Assembly (NCBI GenBank): GCA_949290035.1
Contig: CASEQO010000131.1
Span: 1-5,662 of the forward strand
Reading direction: 5' to 3'
DNA: 5,662 nt
Origin: an uncultured Mycoplasmataceae bacterium
Lineage (GTDB): Bacteria; Bacillota_I; Bacilli_A; Mycoplasmatales; Mycoplasmoidaceae
In this document: positions 1 to 5,662 of the stretch, piece after piece
How positions within the stretch are numbered: position 1 is the first letter of the stretch
How the letters are laid out: each line of letters starts with the position of its first letter
Notes under the pieces: generated by a model
The model's input: the letters and a program-made list of their open reading frames with translations, nothing else
Databases searched by the model: none
Told to the model about the DNA's origin: nothing
Program-made: the position numbers and the translations under genes

Positions 1-1331
1 CCTCATGATAACCCTGATGATATAGAATATCCTAACATTCCAAATACTACAGTAATAATTAATATAGGAATATCTAAATACTTATTAAAATCAATTGTTC
101 TTATTTGACTTATCATTAACATTCCAGTTAAGAATATTGCATGTCCTGTAACTGGTTGGAAACTTCCTATAGGCATAAATGGGCCCATAATTGGTCATGC
201 TGCTAGTGATATTAAAAACAATAAAGAAATAAATATTGAAGATAAACCTGTTCTAGCTCCTAATTTTACACCTATATCACTTTCTGATAAAACTGTAACT
301 GAAGAATTTAATAATAAAGCTCCACATATAGTTCCACCAGCATCAACATAATTAGCTGATTTAATTCACTTAGTTTCTTTTAATTCATCATCATCTATAA
401 GTTCCATATTTTTACCAATAGCAAATAATGTACTTGATGTATCAAAGAAATCAACATATAAAAATGTAAAAATTGCTACATAAGATGCAGGATTCATAAA
501 TGTTAATTTTCAATTGTTTCCATCAAACATAGATTTTGCCATTTCTCCAAAAGATGAGAATTGACCATAATCTCTAATAGAAAATGCTTGAACTCCATTT
601 GATATTGTAAATTCTGAATTAATAGCTCATGTTATTAATAACATTATTACTGTTATAGCACTAGTAATAATGATTGAATTTTTTACTTTACAATAAAATA
701 AAACCACTTCTATTATTAATGCTAATGTTCCAATTATAACTATTGGATATTGGGAATTTTTACTTGGACTAAAATTGTGACCTATTTCTGTTGCTACTCC
801 TGATTGAGAAACAATTCCAATATTTACCAATCCAACATAGCACAAGAAAAATCCAATCATTACTACAATTATAGTTTTTAGATTTTTAGGCATTAGTTCC
901 ATTAATTTTAATCTAGCAGGGGTTATGGCTATAATTGCATATAATATACCTGAAATCATTACACATATTAATGCTTGATAATAATTTAAACCAAAAGAAT
1001 CTGAACTTGCAACTGTATAAGTAAAAAATGCATTTAAACCCATTCCAGGTGCTAATGCCATAGGAACATTAGCAAATAATCCCATAGCAAATGTTGCTAT
1101 AAATGATGATAAAGCTGTACCTAAAAAAATTCCAGCAATATATTCTTGATTTTCATTTATTCCATTTGAATTTATAAGCATAGATGGATTAACAGCTAAA
1201 ATATACATCATTGCTAGAAATATTGATAATCCACCAATTAATTCTTTTTTAATTGTTGATTTACGATCACCTATTTTAAAAAAATGATCTATTTTTTTAT
1301 AAAAAGTTTTGTTTTCTAAATTTAATTTCAT
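1..1331 (-). CDS. pbuG: NCS2-family purine (guanine/hypoxanthine) permease, AzgA/PbuG type; 3' end cut off by window edge
   Basis: Inner-membrane purine:H+ symporter importing nucleobases for salvage. The frame is open for 443 residues, with five TGA codons read as Trp (residues 235, 274, 322, 379, 443), and continues past the left edge. PbuG/AzgA proteins are about 440 residues; from the position of the last visible segment I expect roughly 50 more here. Visible family marks: the N-terminal amphipathic stretch leading to GGLSIFLAMMYILAVNP (33-49), the signature ALAPGMGLNAFFTYTV (93-108), YVDFFDTSSTLF (292-303), and the carboxylate region SESDIG with Glu350 followed by GARTGL (358-363). Many hydrophobic segments fit the 14-helix NCS2 fold. 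The start ATG has an SD (GAAAGG) five bases upstream, and a guanine-type riboswitch precedes it, which supports guanine/hypoxanthine as substrate. The residues before Glu350 (LLLNSSVT) depart from the usual LGTS-type motif. The family is certain; the exact substrate is inferred. Confidence 0.93.
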
Positions 1332-1336
1332 CTTTT

Positions 1337-1342
1337 CCTTTC
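1337..1342 (-). promoter_or_regulatory. Ribosome binding site of the purine permease
   Basis: The minus strand reads GAAAGG, then five bases, then the ATG at 1331. It is the best Shine-Dalgarno match in the window and fixes the permease start. The eight bases GTGAAAGG could also pair with CCTTTTAC in the riboswitch aptamer (1403-1410). Confidence 0.75.
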
Positions 1343-1345
1343 ACC

Positions 1346-1393
1346 ATCAAATATGTTTTTTACATATCTAACAATAAAAGTAAGTTAAAACAT
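1346..1393 (-). promoter_or_regulatory. Riboswitch expression platform with alternative hairpins
   Basis: Two hairpins lie between the aptamer and the RBS. The first pairs TAACTTA (1387-1381) with TAAGTTA (1399-1393). It uses most of the 3' strand of aptamer helix P1, so the two cannot form together. The second runs from 1372 to 1346: GTTAGATATGT, an AAAAA loop, then ACATATTTGAT, 11 pairs including three G-U, ending four bases before the SD. Its 5' arm is also the 3' half of a 13-base perfect inverted repeat with 1459-1471. No U-tract follows the second hairpin, so it does not look like an intrinsic terminator. Control of translation start is more likely, but this is inference. Confidence 0.55.
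1360..1372. repeat. Downstream arm of 13-base perfect inverted repeat flanking the aptamer
   Basis: TTACATATCTAAC (plus strand) is the reverse complement of 1459-1471. In the minus-strand RNA this segment can pair either with the very 5' end of the leader or with the sequence just before the RBS, a plausible two-state element. Confidence 0.7.
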
Positions 1394-1461
1394 AACTTAT
1401 AAGTAAAAGGTTATGGCCTTTTGTAGAAACGTTTTTCCAAATTAAAAACTTATTATAAGTT
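1394..1461 (-). promoter_or_regulatory. Purine riboswitch aptamer, guanine-type
   Basis: A three-way junction can be folded by eye on the minus strand. P1 is AACTTATAA (1461-1453) with TTATAAGTT (1402-1394), 9 bp. J1/2 is TAA. P2 is GTTTTT with AAAAAC, closing loop AATTTGG. J2/3 is GTTTCTAC (1430-1423), matching the conserved core U47-U48-U49-C50-U51-A52. P3 is AAAAGG with CCTTTT, closing loop CCATAA. J3/1 is AC (1404-1403). The GG ending loop 2 can pair with the CC opening loop 3, the family's loop-loop kissing contact. The cytosine at the position equivalent to C74 predicts guanine/hypoxanthine; a U would mean adenine. U51 is retained, which argues against the 2'-deoxyguanosine variants known from Mesoplasma florum. 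Loop 3 has six bases rather than the usual seven. The downstream purine permease is a typical regulated gene. Confidence 0.9.
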
Positions 1462-1471
1462 AGATATGTAA
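1459..1471. repeat. Upstream arm of 13-base perfect inverted repeat flanking the aptamer
   Basis: GTTAGATATGTAA here (plus strand) is the exact reverse complement of 1360-1372 (TTACATATCTAAC). The arm overlaps the first three bases of aptamer helix P1, so full pairing of the repeat would invade P1. Its outer end coincides with the transcription start estimated from the -10 box at 1477-1482. Confidence 0.7.
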
Positions 1472-1476
1472 TATTT

Positions 1477-1482
1477 ATTATA
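1477..1482 (-). promoter_or_regulatory. Probable -10 box of the riboswitch-permease promoter
   Basis: The minus strand reads TTATATAAT, containing a perfect TATAAT at 1482-1477. Transcription would start near 1470, just before the aptamer. I see no convincing TTGACA-like -35 at 16-18 bases, which is common in Mollicutes. The same nine bases (TTATATAAT) recur in front of ktrB. Confidence 0.5.
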
Positions 1483-1520
1483 TAAAAAATTTGTTAAAAA
1501 TATATATTAAAATTTACATA

Positions 1521-1570
1521 AAATAAATTAAACAAAAATAGTCCATCATCTTAAAAAAGATTGGACTATT
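1521..1570 (-). terminator. Intrinsic terminator of the ktrB-ispG operon
   Basis: On the minus strand AATAGTCCA (1570-1562) pairs with TGGACTATT (1545-1537). The stem continues as ATCTT with AAGAT around a four-base loop, with a two-base bulge on the 3' side. A T-rich tail (TTTTTGTTTAATTTATTTT) follows. It begins 37 bases after the ispG stop and insulates the permease promoter from read-through. Confidence 0.85.
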
Positions 1571-1607
1571 AATTACATTATTTAGCATTTTTTAAATAAT
1601 TAATTTA

Positions 1608-2681
1608 TTACTTTGTTCTTAAAAATTCTTTATATTTTTCATCTATTAACTTTTTAAGTTCTGGAACTAATTCTTCTTGTTTTACAGTTTTATATATTTC
1701 ACCTTTTATAAAAATTATTCCTTTATTAATAGAACCAGCTATACCAATATCTGCTTCTTTTCCTTCTCCTATACCATTAACTACGCATCCCAATATAGAT
1801 ATTTTTAATGGAAAATTCATATCTTTTGTATAAGCTTCTATTTCATTAACAACTGGTTCTAAATCAAAGTTTAATCTTCCACATGTTGGGCAAGAAATAA
1901 CTTCTACTAAATTTGGATATAAACCAATACTATTTAAAAGTTTTTTGCACACTTTTATTTCACTAACTGGATTTCCTGTTAATGAAATTCTAATTGTGTT
2001 TCCTATTCCATTTATTAATAATGGTGATAAACCCGCACATGATTTAATAGTTCCATTAAAATATGTCCCTGATTCAGTTATACCTATATGTAATGGGTAT
2101 TTAAAATACTTAGCTGCTAGCATATATGATTTTATACTTAGCAATACATCTGAACATTTTAAAGATAGTACTATATTTTTAAAATCATGTTCTTCAAATA
2201 TTTTTAAATACCTTTTTGTTGCATTTATCATCGCTTTTTCGTTTACACCATATTTTTTAACTATATCTTCTGGTAACGAACCAGAATTAACCCCTATTCT
2301 AATTGCTACATTATTTTTTTTAGCCAATTCTATTATTTCAATAATATTTTCTTTTTTATTAATATTACCTGGATTTAATCTTATTTTAGCAACTCCAGAT
2401 TTAATGGCTTTAATAGCAAATTCATAATTAAAATGAATATCTGCTATTATTGGACATGAACTTTTAGAAACAATTTCTTTTAAACTATTAGCATCATCAT
2501 TGTCAAAAACAGCAACTCTTACTAGTTGACATCCTTCATTTACTAATTCATTAATTTGTTTTAATGTTTTATCAATATCATGAGTTTTTGTATTTGTCAT
2601 ACTTTGTATAACGACATTGTTATTTCCTCCGATTTGAATATTACCAACATTAACTATATATGTTTTATCTCTTGTTGTCAT
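1608..2681 (-). CDS. ispG: 4-hydroxy-3-methylbut-2-enyl diphosphate synthase (IspG/GcpE)
   Basis: Cytosolic 4Fe-4S enzyme of the MEP pathway, reductively converting methylerythritol cyclodiphosphate to HMBPP. The closest pattern is the short Firmicute-type protein (about 360-380 residues). Numbering from an alternative ATG at 2705 (365 residues): VVIQSMTNTKTHD (31-43), ADIHFNY (88-94), IRLNPGN (108-114), IRIGVNSGSL (135-144), LHIGITESGT (205-214), cluster ligands Cys272 and Cys275 (CPTCGR), Cys307, and Glu314 in VVNGIGE. All three cysteines and the glutamate are present, so it should be active. The usual NGPGE reads NGIGE. I prefer the start at 2681, nine residues before the conserved VNVG segment, because AGG lies seven bases upstream and overlaps the stop of the preceding gene. 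The ATG at 2705 has no SD and would overlap that gene by 16 bases. It is last in the operon, followed by a terminator. Confidence 0.96.
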   Translation of the reverse strand: MTTRDKTYIVNVGNIQIGGNNNVVIQSMTNTKTHDIDKTLKQINELVNEGCQLVRVAVFDNDDANSLKEIVSKSSCPIIADIHFNYEFAIKAIKSGVAKIRLNPGNINKKENIIEIIELAKKNNVAIRIGVNSGSLPEDIVKKYGVNEKAMINATKRYLKIFEEHDFKNIVLSLKCSDVLLSIKSYMLAAKYFKYPLHIGITESGTYFNGTIKSCAGLSPLLINGIGNTIRISLTGNPVSEIKVCKKLLNSIGLYPNLVEVISCPTCGRLNFDLEPVVNEIEAYTKDMNFPLKISILGCVVNGIGEGKEADIGIAGSINKGIIFIKGEIYKTVKQEELVPELKKLIDEKYKEFLRTK

Positions 2682-2689
2682 AATAAAAC

Positions 2690-3112
2690 CTATTTTTGAA
2701 TTCATAAAATATTATTATGTTCAATTTCATAAAATGATATTGATCCTCTCGGAACAATAAATATACTTGTTCAAGATTTATCTAAATTTTCAAATTCATT
2801 TCTATTATCATAAGTGATAATAGAAACAATGTTGTGATTTTTATCACAAAAGATATATTCTTTGTTTTCATCATATCATGATTGATCTATTTTTTTTATC
2901 CCATTTATTAAATATCAAATATTTTGATCTTGAAAATTTGTAAAAAATAAACAATCTTGTAAATGATCTAATGTTTTAATTTTTATACATTTAACATCTA
3001 TTTTTTTAGAATATGAATAAATAACATCATATTTATAATTCATTTTATTTATTATTGATTTTTTTTTAAAAATTTTATTTAAAAATTTTTTATCATTTTT
3101 ATTTCAATACAC
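2690..3112 (-). CDS. Unrecognised 140-residue protein, probable GTG start, between ktrB and ispG
   Basis: Open for 140 codons once TGA is read as Trp (residues 3, 66, 79, 114, 137). I chose GTG at 3112 because AGGA lies five bases upstream, overlapping the ktrB stop, and leaves a two-base gap. An ATG at 3043 would give 117 residues but has no SD. The first 24 residues are strongly basic (KKFLNKIFKKKS). The rest is acidic and aromatic-rich, with alternating hydrophobic stretches (YDVIYSYS, EYIFCDKNHNIVSIITYD, TSIFIVPRGSISFYEIE) that suggest a small beta-rich soluble domain. No membrane helix, signal peptide, nucleotide-binding motif or metal cluster is evident. Tight coupling to ktrB and ispG shows it is translated with them, but its function is unknown. 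It is not a KtrA: it is too short and lacks a GxGxxG Rossmann motif. Its codons include A-runs of 9, 8 and 7. Confidence 0.8.
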
Positions 3113-3114
3113 AA

Positions 3115-4797
3115 TTATCCTATTTTTAAATCTAGATCTGGATATGAATTAGCATTTCTATAAGAATATTTACTTGAAAGTGATGTTAATGTATTTGATA
3201 TACCTAATTGTCCAATAAACATTATTATTATAAGTAATAATAATGAGAATCAATTTAAGTTGCTAGTTATGCCGCTTGATAATCCAGTAGTACCAAATGA
3301 CGATGCTATTTCAAATACTACATCAGTTGCATCTTTTATATTTTCGCTTTCCTCAAATATAAAAAATATCACTGTAGAAAAAATGATCATTATTGTAGCT
3401 ATAAAAAATATTTGAAAAGATTCAATAACTGATTTTTTAGGTATTCTTTTTTTATAAATAGTTGCTGATTCTAAATTTCTTGCTTTTTGAGTTAATGCTT
3501 TAATAGATACTATTAAAGTTGTAGTTCTAATACCTCCACCAGTTGATGCAGGAGAAGTTCCTATAAACATTAACAATATATATAATCATTTAGTTGATGA
3601 TTGTAAATCATCACAATTAACAGTACAATAACCTGCAGATCTTGTCGATAATGAATTAAATATTATAGAAAAATTTTGATTCCATCTACTTCCATCAAAT
3701 AAATAATTTAATGATTGTTCAGATGTTAATGATCTAATTTGATCACTTTGACTTAAAAAATTTGATGAAATATATTCAAAAGCAAATGCAAATATTATAG
3801 ATATCAAAGCAAATACTAATGCTGATCATAAACATATTTTAGTGAAAATACTAAAATTATCTAGTCTTTCTATTATTATTTTATATTTATTTTTAAAATA
3901 TTTAAATGATATTAGATTTCACAATCTAGATAAATAATATTTAATTTTTGAATGTATATCATAAATACAAATATAACCAATACCACCAAAAATAAATAAA
4001 ATCATTATCATTATTTGAACTAATATTCCTACTCCATTTCTAAAAATAGCAATGGAATATGATCCAAATAAATCAAATCCAGCATTATTAATACTAGAAC
4101 CAACTAAAAATAAACTTTTTCATAATGATATTCCATAATTATGATATCCTTCTATATTAGTATTAGTAATACTAATAGCTGAACCATTAATAGCATCACT
4201 TGTTAATCAAACATCATTAAATGGATGAGCATAAATAATAAAAGAAATAATGAATGAAAAAAATAATTGAATTGTAAAGTTAATTAAAAATATTGATACT
4301 AGTATTTTTCCTGAAGAAGATATTTTTGTTCCATTTCTTTCTATTAAACCTACTAATGATATACTAATTATTTTTCTTTTTGTATAAACTCTATTAATTG
4401 TTTTTCCTATAATATAGAAAAAAGATAATAATCCAAACCCACCTAATTGGATTCATACATATAATATGAATTCTCCAAATCATGAATATGTATAATTAAC
4501 ATCTGTTATCGATAGTCCAGTATTAGTAAATGCAGATGTTGCAATAAACATAGAATCTCAAAATGTCAATTTTCCACTTTCTACATATTGATTATAATTT
4601 TCTGAAGGAGAAAATCTTGAATACCCATGTTCAAGAGAAATTGGTAAATACAATAAACAAGCACCAATTAAAATAAATAAAATATAAAACAACATAAATT
4701 TAAATGGTGTTGTTCAATGACTATTAATAAAAAATTTAAACCAATGAATAAATTTATTATCAATAATTTTATTAAAATTTATTTTTTTGTAATTCAT
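3115..4797 (-). CDS. ktrB: Ktr/Trk-type K+ uptake protein, membrane translocating subunit (KtrB)
   Basis: Membrane K+ (and coupled Na+) uptake subunit of the TrkH/KtrB superfamily, 560 residues with ten of twelve Trp encoded by TGA. Four M1-P-M2 repeats are visible, and each pore loop keeps the filter glycine: Gly94 in SAFTNTGLS, Gly240 in SINNAGFD, Gly389 in STRSAGYC and Gly505 in FGTTGLSSG. Also diagnostic is GTSPASTGGGIRTTT (413-427). Hydrophobic helices lie near 33-52, 106-130, 166-189, 255-279, 317-341, 404-415, 458-480 and 515-537. It is longer than Bacillus KtrB (about 445) because of polar loops around 186-225 and 280-316 and a 32-residue N-terminal tail. In the last helix the usual GRLG reads GQLG (Gln530). 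The partner KtrA (RCK/TrkA-N) subunit is not in this window. It is the first gene of the operon, starting at ATG 4797 without a visible SD. Confidence 0.95.
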
Positions 4798-4821
4798 AAT
4801 ATATAAAACAATATATAGAAA

Positions 4822-4827
4822 ATTATA
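4822..4827 (-). promoter_or_regulatory. Probable -10 box of the ktrB operon promoter
   Basis: The minus strand reads GTTATATAAT with a perfect TATAAT at 4827-4822, 24 bases before the ktrB ATG. The transcript would have a leader of about 18 bases with no Shine-Dalgarno sequence. No clear -35 is seen; the repeat AAAAAGTTAATAAATA (4847-4832) sits directly upstream. Confidence 0.45.
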
Positions 4828-4831
4828 TAAC

Positions 4832-4847
4832 TATTTATTAACTTTTT
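4832..4847. repeat. 16-base direct repeat, copy 1 (upstream of ktrB -10)
   Basis: TATTTATTAACTTTTT on the plus strand, identical to 4996-5011. It lies immediately upstream of the ktrB -10 box. The sequence is low in complexity, so chance recurrence is possible. Confidence 0.5.
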
Positions 4848-4863
4848 GTTTTAAATTTAAATA

Positions 4864-4895
4864 AAAAAGATGTGTATAAATACATACATCTTTTT
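4864..4895 (-). terminator. Intrinsic terminator, symmetric and possibly bidirectional
   Basis: On the minus strand AAAAAGATGT (4895-4886) pairs with ACATCTTTTT (4873-4864). An inner GTA-TTTA-TAC hairpin and a two-base AT bulge on the 5' side complete the stem. The T-run extends to 4863. It ends transcription of the coiled-coil gene before ktrB. The A and T runs at both ends would let it act in either direction, although no convergent plus-strand gene is visible. Confidence 0.8.
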
Positions 4896-4943
4896 AAAAT
4901 TATTTCTTTAACTTTAATAAGTTTATTAACTACTTAATCTCAA

Positions 4944-4980
4944 ATATAAAATTATTTACTATTTTTTAATAATTTTATAT
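4944..4980. other. 13-bp A/T-only hairpin between the coiled-coil gene and the terminator
   Basis: ATATAAAATTATT (4944-4956) is the reverse complement of AATAATTTTATAT (4968-4980), with an 11-base loop. It lies about 30 bases after the stop of the coiled-coil gene. It has no G or C and is followed by only three Ts in the minus direction, so it is a weak terminator at best. It may protect the mRNA 3' end or be an AT-rich coincidence. Confidence 0.4.
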
Positions 4981-4995
4981 AGGAAATATAAGAAA

Positions 4996-5011
4996 TATTT
5001 ATTAACTTTTT
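4996..5011. repeat. 16-base direct repeat, copy 2 (at the end of the coiled-coil gene)
   Basis: TATTTATTAACTTTTT on the plus strand, identical to 4832-4847. Its last base is the final base of the stop codon of the gene ending at 5011. Confidence 0.5.
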
Positions 5012-5662
5012 TACTTTAAGATGTTATTAAAGTTTGTTAATTTATTTAGTTTATTAGTTTTATTATTAATTTCTAATGTTAATGAATCTATTTTTCTTTC
5101 TAAATCATCACTAACTCTTTTAGATATTAATTCATCATATTTAGTTCATATGTCATTATAATAATTAGTTAGCATAACATGACCATCAATTTGTTGTAAT
5201 TTATTATAATTAGATACATATGTACTAGATATTATTTTTTTATTTACATTATTAATTTTATTTTCTTTTTTCATTTCTAATTTATTTTTAGAATTTTCTA
5301 GTTTTGCTAGATTATAAGCTAATTCATAATCAATTTTATATTTATGTCATTGATTATTATCTTTTATTTTATTTAAAACAAAATCTTTTTTAGAATTAAT
5401 TTTATCTATTTTAATATTTGCTATTTCTTCAATTTTTTGTTTTTTATTTTGATCTATTTCTATAGCATTTAATTGCTCTAATTTAGAATTTAATTTAGAT
5501 AATTTTAATTCTAATTTAGAATGATATTTTTCAAGTAGTTTTACTACATGTTTATCTTCATTAATTATTTTTGGAAATTTTTCACTTAATTCTTCATCAT
5601 ATATATTTAATGTTTTTCTTGTCGATTTAGCTAATCTAAATGCAGATTCAAAACCCATATCA
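5011..5662 (-). CDS. Lysine-rich coiled-coil protein of unknown function; 5' end at or beyond window edge
   Basis: The frame is open from the right edge to TAA at 5011. A Met codon at 5658 would give 215 residues, but the codon before it (GAT) is also open and no SD can be seen, so the true start may lie outside the window. Trp104 and Trp171 are TGA. Residues 1-20 (FESAFRLAKSTRKTLNIY) look like the end or start of a folded segment. Residues about 30-145 and 175-207 are charged helices with leucines and isoleucines at heptad-like spacing (KLELKLSKLNSKLEQL, LERKIDSLTLEINNKTNKL), typical of a long coiled coil broken near 146-170 (SSTYVSNYNKLQQIDGH). No membrane segment, signal peptide or catalytic motif is visible. 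It could be a scaffold or cytoskeletal-type protein, or the coiled-coil tail of a larger protein. I do not recognise a family. Confidence 0.75.

Noticed and set aside
1..1331. Possible pseudogene: the permease is broken into pieces under the standard code
   Set aside because: All breaks are TGA codons at plausible Trp positions and the reading frame never shifts. It is intact under code 4.
1346..1372. Hairpin before the permease RBS as an intrinsic riboswitch terminator
   Set aside because: The stem is A/U-rich with three G-U pairs and is followed by GGTGAAAGG rather than a U-tract.
1394..1461. 2'-deoxyguanosine riboswitch variant, as known in Mesoplasma florum
   Set aside because: The core keeps U51 and C74 as in guanine aptamers, and the downstream gene is a base permease rather than ribonucleotide reductase. 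Only ligand binding would exclude it fully.
1945..2427. A 160-codon open frame on the plus strand
   Set aside because: It lies wholly antisense to ispG, whose protein is conserved over the same span. It has no RBS and resembles no family, so it is a shadow frame.
2682..2705. IspG starting at ATG 2705
   Set aside because: It has no SD, would overlap the preceding gene by 16 bases, and adds residues not seen in family members. ATG 2681 fits better, though 2705 cannot be ruled out.
2690..3112. The 140-residue protein as a KtrA or other RCK subunit replacing ktrA
   Set aside because: No GxGxxG motif, too short, and no similarity to RCK domains that I can see. Adjacency alone is not enough.
4901..5010. 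A small gene or ncRNA in the AT-rich gap
   Set aside because: No frame with an RBS, no GC-rich structured segment, and no tRNA-like cloverleaf. Only A/T hairpins and the direct repeat are visible.

Overview
The window is a compact, very AT-rich stretch with every gene on the minus strand. Reading frames close only if TGA is read as tryptophan: I count 22 in-frame TGA codons against 2 TGG across four of the five genes, and the fifth (ispG) has no tryptophan. This is the Mollicutes code (translation table 4). A deoxyxylulose-phosphate pathway enzyme together with a guanine-type riboswitch makes a Spiroplasma or related entomoplasmatal bacterium my best guess. That placement is inference; the window has no rRNA or other marker gene.

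Layout in the direction of transcription (high to low coordinates). 5662-5011: the 3' part of a lysine-rich, coiled-coil protein I cannot identify. 5010-4798: non-coding, with a strong hairpin terminator, a long A/T-only hairpin, a 16-base direct repeat and a probable promoter. 4797-1608: a tight three-gene operon of ktrB (K+ translocating subunit of a Ktr/Trk transporter), an unrecognised 140-residue protein that probably starts at GTG, and ispG (MEP pathway of isoprenoid synthesis). The spacings are 2 and about 8 bases, and SD-like sequences overlap the preceding stop codons. 1607-1472: an intrinsic terminator closing the operon, then a promoter. 1471-1332: a guanine-type purine riboswitch and its expression platform. 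1331-1: an NCS2 purine permease of the AzgA/PbuG type, running off the left edge.

The best supported regulatory unit is the riboswitch plus permease. The aptamer has the conserved core, including the cytosine that selects guanine or hypoxanthine, and it controls a purine importer. Its flanks hold a 13-base perfect inverted repeat and several mutually exclusive pairings, but no clear riboswitch terminator, so how it switches is open. The ktrB operon joins K+ uptake, an unknown protein and isoprenoid synthesis, with no obvious biochemical link and no ktrA beside ktrB. I found no mobile element, CRISPR array, tRNA or rRNA. Most of the window is ordinary core-genome content; the less explained parts are the riboswitch platform, the 140-residue protein and the coiled-coil protein.
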